Shown: one piece after another, positions 46,321 to 57,120 of the stretch
Position numbering within the stretch: position 1 is the stretch's first letter
Layout of the letters: each line of letters opens with the position of its first letter
Source: Rehmannia glutinosa
Lineage: Eukaryota > Streptophyta > Magnoliopsida > Lamiales > Orobanchaceae
Assembly: GCA_016081115.2 (NCBI GenBank)
Contig: JABTTQ020002619.1
Location: 1 to 64,000 of the forward strand
DNA: 64,000 nt
Direction: 5' to 3'
Program-made: the position numbers and the translations under genes
The notes under the pieces: generated by a model
What the model was told of the DNA's origin: nothing
What the model saw: only the letters and a program-made list of their open reading frames with translations
Databases searched by the model: none

Positions 46321-48529
46321 CTAAGCAGTAGGGGGAACATCCTCTGTTGTCAGATCGTCTATAGAAATGGTCACGTCATCCACGAGAGCAATTTCAGGGT
46401 CCTCTTGATCACCTCGGTCAGAAGGGAGGGGGGTACCCTCGAGCTGTTGGGTTTGCTGACCTCTAGAGGGACGAGAAGAAACACCCCCTGAGGTCGGAGC
46501 AGGATGAAGGACAAACAGAGCTGACAGTGACTCAATGAAGGCTTCGATAGGAGCTCGATTGAGACAATCTGTTTTAGTTGAGAATACAAAGCCCTTAGGA
46601 TTAATAAATTTGCTCTTGGGGACTTGCTTGTCAAGGTGCTATGTGATCCCTTTCTCCCTGAGTTGAGCTTCAACCTAATCAAAGGCAAAGCTACAATACT
46701 CCATGGCACTTACAGATAGGACCTTGATTAATTCCTTGGAGCTCAGAAAAGCCTGCTTAACCCTATCCCGAACTGCCTGGATGATGGAAGATTCTGCATG
46801 AGTGGTAAGAAAGTCACGATGACCAATCTCGATACCCTCAACCCGAGCCTGATCAGCATTGGTGGTGCACCGGATCTGAAGATCACTCACCTCGGCCTTA
46901 AGGTCAGCATTATCAGTTTCCAAGGCCTTTAACTTGGTCTCATAAGATTCCACAGTGACCTTGTGGACCTCTTCCTGCTCACGAAGACGGCGGACCTCGT
47001 CTATAAGTTTGGTCTCCCGGGCCTTCAGCCGTTGACATTCCTTTTTGACAACGTTGAGCTCAGAAACCACGGTGGGATTAGAAAAACCCACACGAGCTCG
47101 GGCAATCAGAGTGGCGAGCTTGGCCTCGGCCTTTGAGTGATCCATATAGAATGAGCTCACCAGCTCGGCATCGCTGATCTTCTCCAAGGCGGTTCGGTCT
47201 GGACTTGGGCCATTTTCTTGGACATATTGAATGGCTAGGGTCCCATCAGTGTTCTTCAAAATTGAGTTCCCAGTGAAGAATGTCTGGTTAGGAGTATGGA
47301 TCGGATTACGGATGAAAGAGATCGGCGTTGCAGTGGTAGTAGTGGTAGTCTTAGATTTCTTGGCACCACCAACACTGGTACCAATAGAGGGCCTCTTGAG
47401 AGGAGGCTTGATTGTAGGATGAGCTTCCGAACTTATGAGGTCGGAAATGACTATGGCGGCTGAATCCGGCCGCATAGTTCGGAGAGAGCGGTTCCCTGGA
47501 GCAGCAAGGGCAGTGGAAGGAGGGTTGGAGCTAGTAGTAGCTAGTCTCCTTTCCTCTTCCTCCTGCTCGGCAACCATAGCAGCCATCATGATGTCTGTGA
47601 AGGTAAGAGGTCAGAATTAGAAATGAAGTTAGAAAAATAATAATAAATTGAAAATATGTGATTACCAATATCATCTTCCAAAGGAGCTACGATATGGCTC
47701 ATCTTGAAATGATACAAGAGAGAGGGAGTAATGAGACGCGATAAGTCATACTGGACCAAAGTAAGTTTGTTGATCAAGGTTTGGAGCTCGGAAGATCGGT
47801 CTTGAGGATTATGTTTGCGCTGGAGGGGTAGGCTCCAGGCCCAGGTGGTAGGAAAGCCCCAAGGTTGAGGAAAGGAAATGAAGAAATATTTATCCTTCCA
47901 AAATTTATTCGAGGAAGGGTATTTACTCAAAAAATGCACATCACCTCGGGCAGTGATATATAATAGGCCCTTAGTGGTGAAGGTTTTCACCTGGAATAAA
48001 GCAAAAAATAGCTCGGTAGAATGTTCTATTTCTAAATAGCTAGTTAATATCAGGAAACCAGCTATAATCCAAAATGAGTTCGGAGCTAATTGGTTCAGAG
48101 GAATACGGTAAAGGTTGGACACCTTGGCCATAAAAGTATGGAGGGAAAATCGGAGCCCACCCTCTATCTGACCTACAAAAAAGGCTAGGGCACTAGGTGG
48201 AGGTTGGTTGGGTCTGTCCGAACTACTAGGTAAAGCTAATTGAAAGTAGGAAGGGATTTTGGTATTTCTTTTGATATTAAAGAGTGTATGGGAAGTGAGG
48301 GTAGTTTCCCTGAAGTCATGAGGATACTCAGCTAGGGGACCTGAGCTCGGATTTCTATAATTCCCGAGTCCGTATCTGAATTAGAGCTTGATTCAGTGCT
48401 GTCGGGATCTGAAGGAGGGATTTCAGTAAGAGGGGGAGGTTGGGAGCCTGAACCCGTTTCAACAGACCACCTTTCCAATTCAGCAATATATGGGTCCAGT
48501 GGTGTGGAAGGAGAAGAAGAAGATGCCAT
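46321..48529 (-). pseudogene. Tat-A antisense ORF, gypsy-type 'transposase 28'-like with coiled coil, one intron
   Basis: It starts MASSSSPSTPLDPYIAELER at 48529. After a frame change it reads LYRIPLNQLAPNSFWIIAGF, KTFTTKGLLYITARGD and SSNKFWKDKYFFI (48131-47860), which resembles the 'putative gypsy type transposon' domain (PF04195). An intron at 47595-47665 (donor GTAATC, acceptor CTTCACAG) joins ...EDDI to DIMMAAMVAEQEEEE in frame. The second exon carries a Lys/Glu/Leu coiled coil (LNVVKKECQRLKARETK, ALETDNADLKAEVSDLQIR) to about 46680, and a tail to 46321. It runs opposite to pol. Function is unknown; such antisense ORFs are known in Tat elements. Confidence 0.72.
47595..47665 (-). other. 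Predicted intron in Tat-A antisense ORF (71 bp)
   Basis: The donor is ATTG|GTAATC and the acceptor follows TTACCTTCACAG|ACATC on the minus strand, T-rich between them. Splicing keeps the reading frame and removes a stop-bearing segment. Confidence 0.65.
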
Positions 48530-48737
48530 GAAGAATTAAGAAAAATTAGAAGAATCTAAAAGGAAAGAAAGGGTTACCTAATAGAGGAAATGAGATTACA
48601 AGAGTGAGAATGGAGGATTCTGGGGATGTCTGGAGCCGTCGGAATCTGGAGAAGGCCGCCGGAATAGTGAACTTAAAGTTCTAAGGGTGGTCTCTGATGC
48701 AATTGAACGAACGTGGGAAATGATGGAGGTGAGTACC

Positions 48738-48746
48738 TTTTTTATA
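48738..48746 (-). promoter_or_regulatory. TATA box for Tat-A antisense ORF
   Basis: Minus strand CTCTTATAAAAAAGGTAC, about 210 bases upstream of the antisense start codon at 48529 and inside the element, before the polypurine tract. Confidence 0.5.
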
Positions 48747-48971
48747 AGAGGAGGTGAGAGAAAGGGATTCGAAATGGTGGATAATGGACCGTCGATTGGA
48801 ACTTAACCCAAGGGAAATGAATGAGCATGGGGATGTGTAAGGACGTCTTGTCAGCCGCCTTTATGATGACAATTGAAAGACAGGACATCAAAGAGGCGGA
48901 AATTTGAAAAGAAAAACCCTAGAGTAGGTCAGCGGTGCGAAGGAACTATGGCTGAAGTGCCTTCCAACCAT

Positions 48972-48987
48972 AGTTGGGGGGAGCGAT
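48972..48987 (+). other. Polypurine tract of Tat-A
   Basis: AGTTGGGGGGAGCGAT directly precedes the 3' LTR start (TGATAAGGG) and is purine-rich on the sense strand. Confidence 0.75.
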
Positions 48988-49752
48988 TGATAAGGGTTAA
49001 TATAGTTCGGGCCGAGCTAGTGGATTTTACTCACTGGGCCGATCTGCTAAGCCCTACATCATTGGGCTGATCTCTTAAGGCCCTGCATATTGGGCGATCT
49101 GCTAAGCCCAGACGTTGGGCCAATCTCTAAAAGTCCTACATATTGGGCTGATATGTTGAAGTCTTATGTATTGGGCCGATCTCTTAAGGCCCTGCATATT
49201 GGGCCGATTTGCTAAGCCTAGGCGTTGGGCCGATCTGTTAAGTTTTCCTACTTAGGTTGGGCTGATTCACTTGTTAAGATGGGTTGCCACACCCCACCTA
49301 TGGAGCCGAACTGCTTGGTTTCTTGAGTACGGGAGATGATGATCTAATAGGACTTGTATAATTGGGGGGAAATTCCTCCTTAAATGGGCCTGAAGGAAGT
49401 CGTAGTGATGAATTGGAGTGTAACAGGTCAGCTCGAGGCTGAGGGCGATAAATTAGGGTTTTGAAGATCCGGTCCTATCTTAATCATGATTATGTTACCA
49501 AATTGTAACAGAATCCTAGATTTTACGGAAACCCTAATCCGGGCTAAGTTATAAAAGCCCAAGTCCAGGTTCATTCTTAACCTAATCACACATTTTATAT
49601 CTTTTATATTTTCACCTCTTTCTTCCTCAACAAGTTTCTGACTTAGGCATCAGGGCATGCCGGAGCACCCCTCCGACCCCCATTTTGTGCAGGTTTACGG
49701 CGAAGCTCGGTCAGAAGGATAGTTCATGGGAGGAGCATTTTAGGAGGAACCA
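48988..49752 (+). repeat. 3' LTR of Tat-A (765 bp)
   Basis: It starts TGATAAGGGTTAATATAG and ends GGAGGAACCA, followed by ATCAG. It has the same minisatellite (49030-49250, ATTGGGCCGATCT/TTAAGGCCCTGCAT units) and leader-like end as the 5' LTR, and keeps the stretch lost there. A TATA-like TTATAAAAGCCC is near 49550. Confidence 0.92.
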
Positions 49753-49757
49753 ATCAG

Positions 49758-51960
49758 CATAGAGAATACTCGAGGGGAAAACAATTTGTCTCGGTGCAGT
49801 GAATGGGGTAATAATTTGCTCTGAAATAGAAAAGGCCAGAGCATGGCCCAAGACCTCTTCAGCAATACAAACAAGCAAAGGAGATAGAGGATCTCCTTGC
49901 CGAATGCCCCCGTCACACTCAAAATAACCCACCGGCGAACCATTAATGAGAATCAAAATCCAAGCTGAATGAAGAATAATCAAAATCCAGGAAATAAAAT
50001 TGTCAGAGAACCCAAATTGGCGAAGAACATGAAACAAGAAATTCCATTCCAAGGTGTCTAAGGCCTTCTTGGTGTCAATTTTGAGGATCATGTTACTATC
50101 AATTCTATTAAATATTAAAACCTTCTGAAACCACCACAATGCAATCATGAATATGTTTCCCAGGAATGAACCCAAAATTGCGTAGGAGAAAGAATTTTAC
50201 CAATAATGGAACCAAACCTGTTGGCCAATATCTTAGTAATAACCTTAAAAAGAAAATTACTCCTAACAATGGGTCTGAAATTCTCAATAGCAATAGCATC
50301 TTTAGTCTTGGGGAATAAAACCATGAAACTCGAATTAAGACCAGGAGGCAAAATACCAGTTACAAAAAATGGTGGACCACTGATGTAACATCACTCGCAA
50401 TTAAATCCCATCAATTTTGATAAAAAAAAATACCATTAAAGCAGTCTGGCCCTGGGGAACTGTCAGCACCCAGATCAAAGACAGCAGTACAGATTTCCAG
50501 GCAAGAAGGGAGAGAAATTAAAACATGATTATCGCAATCCAAAACCACCAGAGAGATAAGCCTATCGACCCAATAATAGTCAACCGTACCAGTGGAGGTG
50601 GCTGCAAATAAATCCTTAAAATAGTTAATAATATGAGAACCAATGGCTACCGGATCATGAGAAATATTCCTCTGAATACTCAAACTATGGATGCAAGCTC
50701 TACGAGAACGCACCAGACATTGACGATGAAAGAATGCAGTGTCCTATCCCCATCCTTAAGCTAAGAAATGCGAGACTTCTGCCGAAAGAAGTCAGCCTGC
50801 ATTGCTAGTGTTTGAAGGAGCGATTTCTGGACATCCAACTCTGCCTACCGACGATCTCCCGAACAACCCAAATTCTCAATATCCGACTAAATCTATTGGA
50901 CCTTCTGAAGTTAAACGTCAATTGCATGGTTCACATCACCAAAAGTGTCCTCATTCCAAATTTTAAGAGTAGCACGGATACGCTTCAGTTTTAACATCAT
51001 GTATAAAATAAGGACTAGAAGCCATACAAGGAGTCTCCCAAGAAGACCGAATCAAATCTAAGAAACCCGGATGTATCAGCTACATACTCTGGAAATGAAA
51101 GGAAGAATGGCCTTTATTCTACTAAGTAAAATAAGATACCAAAATTGGGTGATGATCCGAGGAAATATGAGGAAGAACTAGAGCTTCCACATGATGCCAG
51201 AGAGAGGAAAAAGCTAGCGTAGCCAACGCTCGGTCCAGTTGAGCCTGGAGCAGACTCAAAGGGGAACGTGTTGCGCACCACGTGAAATTTTTTCCCAAGG
51301 TGTGGATAGAAATAAGATTCCCATTCTTCATAAAATTGCGAAAATCCTGACAAGCAGTCTGAGAAACAATGCTACTGCCAAAATGCTCATGATTACCCAA
51401 GATGGCATCAAAATCACCAAACACCATAAAATTAGCCAGGCCCATACCAATCAAATCATGCCACAACTGATGCCGAGCGGAATAATCACAATGCGCATGA
51501 ATGAACCCAATATGAAAAGTGATGTTGGACACTTCCACCTGAAGAACAATACCCTCACCCGACAAATAAACATGATGCAAGATATTAACATCAGAGCGCC
51601 GAAAGATCCAAATATCAGATTTTTCAGAAGCCCAAAAATTCTGTGTGACAAACTGTAAACCTAGAGAAGACGAGAAAGAATCGAAATAACACCCAGATCA
51701 ACTTTAGGTTCTGCAACAACCACGAGGGAAAGATTATGATGCCGACAAATATCCATAAGGACATTGTAGGAGGCAATGTTCCCTATCCCTCGGATATTCT
51801 AGAAAAGGCAATTCATTGAGAAGGGTCTGGGGGAATAATCCGTTGTGGAGACGTGGATATAATATTCTCAGAGACGTCCGTAACATCATTCTCATGTAAG
51901 TTAGAGGCATCATATTCATCCTCCATATAGTCCCCTCATTTCTTGTTAACTGCCATAGTT
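49758..51960 (-). pseudogene. LINE-B, 5' segment: endonuclease and RT palm
   Basis: From about 51812 down, the minus strand starts ORF2 with MNCLF*NIRGIGN, an endonuclease opening with one stop. At 51580-51122 the endonuclease body follows (FMVFGDFDAILGNHEHFG, NFTWCATRSP, ALATLAFSSLWH, SSDHHPILV). The RT N-terminus is at 50713-50411 (LGADSSPGPDCFNGIFF). The palm is at 50351-49758: LKIDTKKALDTLEWNF, IRQGDPLSPLL, ending at LYAD, where Tat-A cuts the YADD motif. Upstream (51960-51815) there is only a short ORF1 end, so the LINE is 5'-truncated or its start is unclear. Many frameshifts. Confidence 0.8.
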
Positions 51961-52927
51961 AAAGTTTGAGGACCATCAGAATATGATGAAATCTTAAGCT
52001 TGTGAAGAGGAGGTAAAGAACCCTGTTATATCAAGTTTCTTCTTTTTTATTCTTTCATTTTTACAATTTTGACAAGGTACAACCTGAATAAAACAATAAT
52101 AATTTGTGTAGGTCGCTCAAAGGACCGTCTTACGGATCCTAATCCGTAAGAAGAATCATATGGTCCGAGGATCGATGAGTGTAATAAAGAAAAATGTAAA
52201 ATTTAGTAAAACTAAGTCGCAACTCGCCCTCTAGCTCGGGGCAATTTATGATACTTTTAAGACAATTTCGATACTTTTAACATGCACATTTTTGTTTTAC
52301 TATTTTATATATCCCAATGCAGAAATCCGATATTTTCAGATTAAATATGATACTTTTAGTTTATTTTAATTGACACTGGACACCCATAATACTTAAAATG
52401 CATACATGATAATTTTAAGTTACTAACTCGTTGAATGGTACTTTTCATATAATTCTGGTACTTTTCATATTATATATATTACTTTTCAACAACAAAAGAA
52501 TATTTTCAAATACATTAAGCATCGGTGATCTTACATGCGAGTGATATGACATATGTTCAATGTTGAAATAAAGTGACATAAAACTAAAACTTTTTAGGAA
52601 AATTGTGATACTTTTAAGATAATTTTTGATACTTTCAATCATCAATGTTCACATATTTGTACACAAACTCTTTATCACAAACTGATACTTTTAAGGTAAG
52701 TAATGATACTTTTAAAGCAATTTCTGATAATTTAAGCATCAAACATCGAACATTGTTGGGCTTTGGTCTACCATTCTACCTGCAATGGGCTTTAAAAAAG
52801 GCGCGAGGCGTGGCCCGCCATTTGAACTCGTGAGCACTGGATTGCACAGTTAAAAGAGAGCTTAAAGGATTTGATATGTACTACATATAACAATAGATGC
52901 ATTTTCTTTTCTGTTGCCCATTACATA

Positions 52928-53010
52928 GAAACTCTGAGGTTAAACGTGCTTGGCCCGGAGTAGACATGGGATGGATGACCTCCTGGAAAGTTTTCCAGGG
53001 AGCGCGTGAG
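52928..53010 (+). ncRNA. 5S-rRNA-like segment in Cassandra 5' LTR
   Basis: AACTCTGAGGTTAAACGTGC and TTGGCCCGGAGTAG, then GGGATGGATGACCTCCTGG, follow the order of the 3' part of plant 5S rRNA, with internal promoter-like boxes A and C. It is not a 5S gene: the 5' part is unlike 5S and several conserved bases are changed. Confidence 0.8.
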
Positions 53011-53587
53011 TGAGGACAAAATGTGCTAGAAAAGACTCGTGTTAGTTTGTGGGGATAATCGTCAATTCAGTAAAGTGCTTGAGGTCCAACAACTGGTATC
53101 AAAGCAGGTCACAAGTTCGAATTCCCTTGGAAGCATACTACAGTGGAGGTTACTAGGAGTGGTAGAATGGGATCTTTGGCGCAATGAGGTAAATGAGACC
53201 CGGGCGAAGGTAGGTTGTCAGGTGGCCGGAACTGAGGTACATGAACTGCAACTGAAGGTGTAGGTTGCTGGGTGGCCAAAACTGAGAGACTAGCATGACG
53301 CGACGCTTGAGCTGAAGAAGTTGGCGTTAGAACTGAGGAAGTTTGGCGGGCAATGGAGGTTGCCAAGCACTGGAGGCTGGAGCTGAGATGCTGGCATGTG
53401 CTGGGAGGGGGATTATTGGGCTTTGGTCTAGTATCCTGCCTGCAATGGACTTTAAAAGAGGTGCGAGGCGTGGCCCGCGATTCGAACTCATGAGCGCCAG
53501 ATTGCATAGTTAAAGGAGAGCTTAAAGGATTTGATATAGACCACCTATACCAACAAATGCATCTTCTTTTCTGTGCCCATTACATAG

Positions 53588-53670
53588 AAACTCTGAGGTT
53601 AAGTGTGCTTGGCCTGGAGTAGACATGGGATGGGTTACCTTCTGGGAAGTTTTCCAGGGAGCGCGTGAGT
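53588..53670 (+). ncRNA. 5S-rRNA-like segment in Cassandra 3' LTR
   Basis: Same order: AACTCTGAGGTTAAGTGTGC, then GGGATGGGTTACCTTCTGGG. It differs from the first LTR at about seven bases in this stretch. Confidence 0.8.
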
Positions 53671-54400
53671 GAGGACAAAGCGTTCTAGAAAAGACTCATG
53701 TTGGTTTGTAGGGACAATCGTCAATCCAATAAAGCGCTTGAGGTCCAACAAACATGCAGAGTGATATAATATATATTCATTGTTGAAATACAGTGACATA
53801 AAACTGATAATTTTAAGGCAAATTCTGATACTTTTGAGGTAATTTCTGATACTTTCAAGCATCAATGTTCATATATATATTTGTACACACAAATTTCTTA
53901 CAAACTGATACTTTTAAGACAATTTATGATACTTTTAATGCAATTTATGATACATTAAGCTTCAAAGATCTAACATATAGAGTGATATATGTTGAAAAAT
54001 AATGATATAACCAGATACTTTTAAGGTAATTACTAATACTTTTAAGGCAATTTCTAGTACTTTAAAACATAAATGTTCACACATTTGTAATCAAATTCTA
54101 TCTCAAATTGATATTTTATTACAAACTGATACATTACTTTGAAAGCGACGAAACGAGGAAAAACAAAAAAAAATGACAACACACACAAAGCAAGAAGAAA
54201 CGAGAGGAAACAATAAGAGACGAAGAAGAAGAAGAAGAAAAATGGGAAAAAGGAAAAAAAATGAATAAACCCTAGTTTGAACTCGGAAAAAAAAAAAAGA
54301 AAACTAAAATGAAAAACTAAAACGGGCAGGTATAGGAAGCGGGTCGGGTAAGTAGGATCCATCTTATAGATTTAGACCCATAAAACGGTCGTATACAAGT

Positions 54401-55094
54401 TTTTGCCAAATAATTTTGTAATATTAGTTCAATAGTTTTAGAAAAAGAACCATGTCTGGTAAGAAGCCATTAGATCAAATTCCCTTTAGCTCTTTTTCTC
54501 TCTAACCCTCTAGATCTCTCTCTTGCTTATCTTTTGTTCTTCATTGTCAACGGGTGGCCATTTTTGGCCTAAAATTACCACATCTACATCTTTTCTATTA
54601 ATTTAGTTTCTAAATAAGTGGTTTCCCACATGGATCTAGATTATTTGTTATTTTCTTGTTTGTGATTTCGCCGTCTGGTGTGGCATTTGATTTATCTCCG
54701 TCTTAGTGCAGTGTTTTTTCTTGTGCAGATTTAGACAATCAAATTTTTGATCTGACAGAGATAACAAGTGTAAATCTAGAATCTTGAGCATTCTAGACAC
54801 TAGTTGTAGACTTTAAGCCGATTTTTATTATTAACCTAAATTCAATGAATTTTTTCATTGTTTATCTTTTATGATTTTTAACAGATTTGTCTGTGTCTTC
54901 TATCGATGTATTGCTAGTTTGAAAAAAAAAAAAGAAAAAGAAAAAGAAAAAGAACCTTCTCTGCTCTTATTACATTAAAAAGTAATCAAGTTAATTAACT
55001 ATCGAGACATTTAATTATATTCCATAGTATATTCATTAATTAATTAAACACCTAGCCTTGTAAATAAGAAAGCTATGAGTATTTCAATAATTAT
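54401..55094. other. Non-coding DNA
   Basis: No gene. C/T-rich phrases (CTCTTTTTCTCTCTAACC, 54490-54550) and an (AAAAAG)n tract at 54918-54953 occur. Confidence 0.5.
54918..54953. repeat. (A4-5G)n simple repeat
   Basis: A run of A interrupted by single G every five or six bases. Confidence 0.85.
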
Positions 55095-55319
55095 TGTGGT
55101 CAGGGACAGAGCCAAAAAATAAAGTTTAGAAGACGAAATTATTTTTTTCTTAAAACTAGTAAATAAAAAAGAATTTTTATTTTTTTAGTTAGGGCAAAAT
55201 TTTAAAATTTAATAATTTTATATACAAAAATTATATTAATCATTGAAAAAATTCGAAGCAATTCAAAGTTGGGGGGGAGGGCGCTGCAAGCCCCCCTTTG
55301 ACTCTGTCCGTGATTGTAG
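55095..55319. repeat. MITE-like element, 225 bp, with GGACAGAG ends
   Basis: TGTGGTCAGGGACAGAGCCA at the left and TTTGACTCTGTCCGTGATTG at the right form imperfect terminal inverted repeats (core GGACAGAG). A GC-rich patch (GGGGGGGAGGGCGCTGCAAG) lies near the right end. Non-coding. Similar small GGACAGAG-ended repeats are common in plants; the class is not resolved. Confidence 0.45.
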
Positions 55320-57120
55320 TGAAAAGAACTTTCATTTATCTGGATTTACTCATTTAATGGATTATTTATTTATTAATTTTATGGCTGACAATAAAATTTT
55401 TAAACTCAAATAATATTAGTTTGTTCAATTATAATTACGATAAGAAAATAGCTAGAAATAGGCCATTAAAAAGTTGTGGTGCATACTACATAATTATATG
55501 GATAATATAATCTAATTAATTATTGCAACTTCTTTACCAGCACAACACGAGAATATTATTATCATGAGCTCCGATCATACGAATTCCACAGGGTGTATAT
55601 GGCCATGATTTTCCGAGACATGCAGATTTTAAAATGCACTAAAAATACACAAATACTATTGAAGTAATGAATGGTCTTAATTTCTTTTTGGCATCTAAAT
55701 ATATCATGTAAAATTAATGTATATAACTGATGAAAAGTGTATGATTTTTCATTTACAAGAACCGAAGAAATTATTGCACCACCACAAAAAAGTTTTGAAC
55801 ATCTTTAATCCTTGCACACTTTTTTCTCTTTTTTTTGTTTTAGAATTTACATTGCACAGTGAAGATTGGCACACTTGATATTATCAAAGCATGCATGGAC
55901 TCAAATCAATATATGCTTCGAAAAACTTAACCATATGCAGACTTTGTATAATGCTAGATGCCTCTTTTAGTTAGTAATCAAGTTCAAGAAGATTGTTTTT
56001 CGTGACAAAAGGTTATTGATGAACAACCTCTGATATTTCAGAAAAATTTTGTAGTAAAGTTTTATTATTTAAATTAATTTTGAATCATTTCACTTAATTA
56101 TTACTAGCCATATAATGATTGCAATGGAGTTGGTCCAAATGCGAGCGTGTCCAAAACCATCTCATTTTGGAGGTGGATTAGATTCATTAACATGATGCAT
56201 TTTGAGTATTATTAAAATCGTTACTCGTAAAGTAAGCAAACTATTAAAAGTACCCATTATGGATTGAACAAAAACTTTTCTAACATGTGAGATAAAAAAC
56301 TATCTTTTCTACCCACCTTTATGGTTCTTTTATCCAAATATCTCTGACACTTGAATATAAAAGCAAAAAGTAGGTGGGTCATATTTCTCTCTCACATAAA
56401 ATACATTTTCTTATTTTTTCTCTCTCTACTCCCCTCTCATTTACACAAACGTAACAAGAATGTTGAGTTCTATCTTCTACACAAAATCGTACCAGACACG
56501 ATATTGGCACGATATGCTAGAATATGGGCACGATTTCGTTAAATGCAATCTTGATGAATTTTAATGTTCTTCTTTTCTTTATCAGAATTTTTTAACTTGT
56601 TCGCGTATTTGTATTAAGAGAATTAGTGCTATTTGTTAATTTATTGGAATACAAATGATCAATTATAAGATGAGCCATTAACCGAATTGCGTACAATAAA
56701 TTGGATTCGCCATGACATTTTTTTTCTTAGTTTCAATTTAATGGAATTGTTAATATAAATATATATGTGATTATATATGGGCTTCTGCAAAAATGAAATA
56801 AATCTAAAGGATGGACTCAAATTTTATAGAATATATTTTGGCACAATATGAGCACCATATGGCACGAAATGAGCATGATTTGGGCATAATATATATCATG
56901 ATATGTATATGTATCCTGTCTTCTTCTTTGTATATGTACATGTACATAGGGGTTGGCACGATATATATCATGATACGTATATGTATATATTCCTTGTCTT
57001 CTTCTTTGTATATGTATATCCACATAGGGGTGTGTGTATTTGGAGGGGAGTGTGTACATGATTTCAAGGAAAATAATAATTACATTAATTTCAAAATTCA
57101 AAATTGTTCGCCTTATTTTT
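55320..57120. other. AT-rich intergenic DNA
   Basis: No gene supported. It includes a local tandem duplication at 56888-57031. Confidence 0.55.
56888..57031. repeat. Two-copy tandem repeat, about 72 bp
   Basis: ATATATCATGATATGTATAT and GTCTTCTTCTTTGTATATGT, then ACATAGGGGTTGGCACGATA, recur in the second copy as ATATATCATGATACGTATAT and CACATAGGGGTGTG with few changes. Confidence 0.7.

Larger units (their letters stand above)
30915..49752 (+). mobile_element. Tat-A, Ty3/gypsy element of the Tat type, with nested insertions
   Basis: The direct repeats 30915-32820 and 48988-49752 both start TGATAAGGGTTAATATAG and end AGGAACCA. They are flanked by ATCAG at 30910-30914 and 49753-49757, so the element ends are certain. 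Inside, in order: primer site, gag, aspartic protease, RT, RNase H, a second RNase H, integrase, a spacer, an antisense ORF with its own TATA box, a polypurine tract, and the 3' LTR. RT before integrase is the Ty3/gypsy order; a second RNase H and an antisense ORF are features of the Tat lineage. The copy carries S2 in gag and an S1-type LTR in its 5' LTR. All genes are broken. Confidence 0.88.
52754..53750 (+). mobile_element. Cassandra TRIM retroelement, 997 bp, with 5S-like LTRs
   Basis: LTRs at 52754-53091 (338 bp) and 53414-53750 (337 bp) surround a 322-bp non-coding interior. The primer site TGGTATCAAAGC (53094-53105) follows the first LTR and GGGAGGGGGAT (53403-53413) precedes the second. 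It is flanked by AACAT at 52749-52753 and 53751-53755. Each LTR contains a 5S-rRNA-like segment, the defining trait of Cassandra elements. The second LTR starts TA instead of TG. It has no protein genes and needs helper enzymes. Confidence 0.9.
52090..54400. repeat. Repeat built on 'gatacttttaag' phrase, interrupted by Cassandra
   Basis: About twenty copies of GATACTTTTAAGGCAATTT-like phrases in direct orientation occur between 52245 and 54140, on both sides of the Cassandra insertion. The outer parts (52110-52165 and 54335-54395) contain CCGTCTTACGGATCC and GGATCCATCTTATAG-like, partly inverse phrases, suggesting a non-autonomous DNA transposon with subterminal repeats. Class uncertain; no target duplication was identified. 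Confidence 0.5.

Noticed and set aside
52928..53010. A functional 5S rRNA gene
   Set aside because: Only the 3' part resembles 5S, it is repeated in both LTRs of one element, and it is flanked by LTR sequence; this is Cassandra.
54054..54362. 102-codon Phe-rich minus-strand frame resembling a membrane protein
   Set aside because: Arises from A-rich low-complexity DNA; no start context, homologous motif or neighbouring gene.
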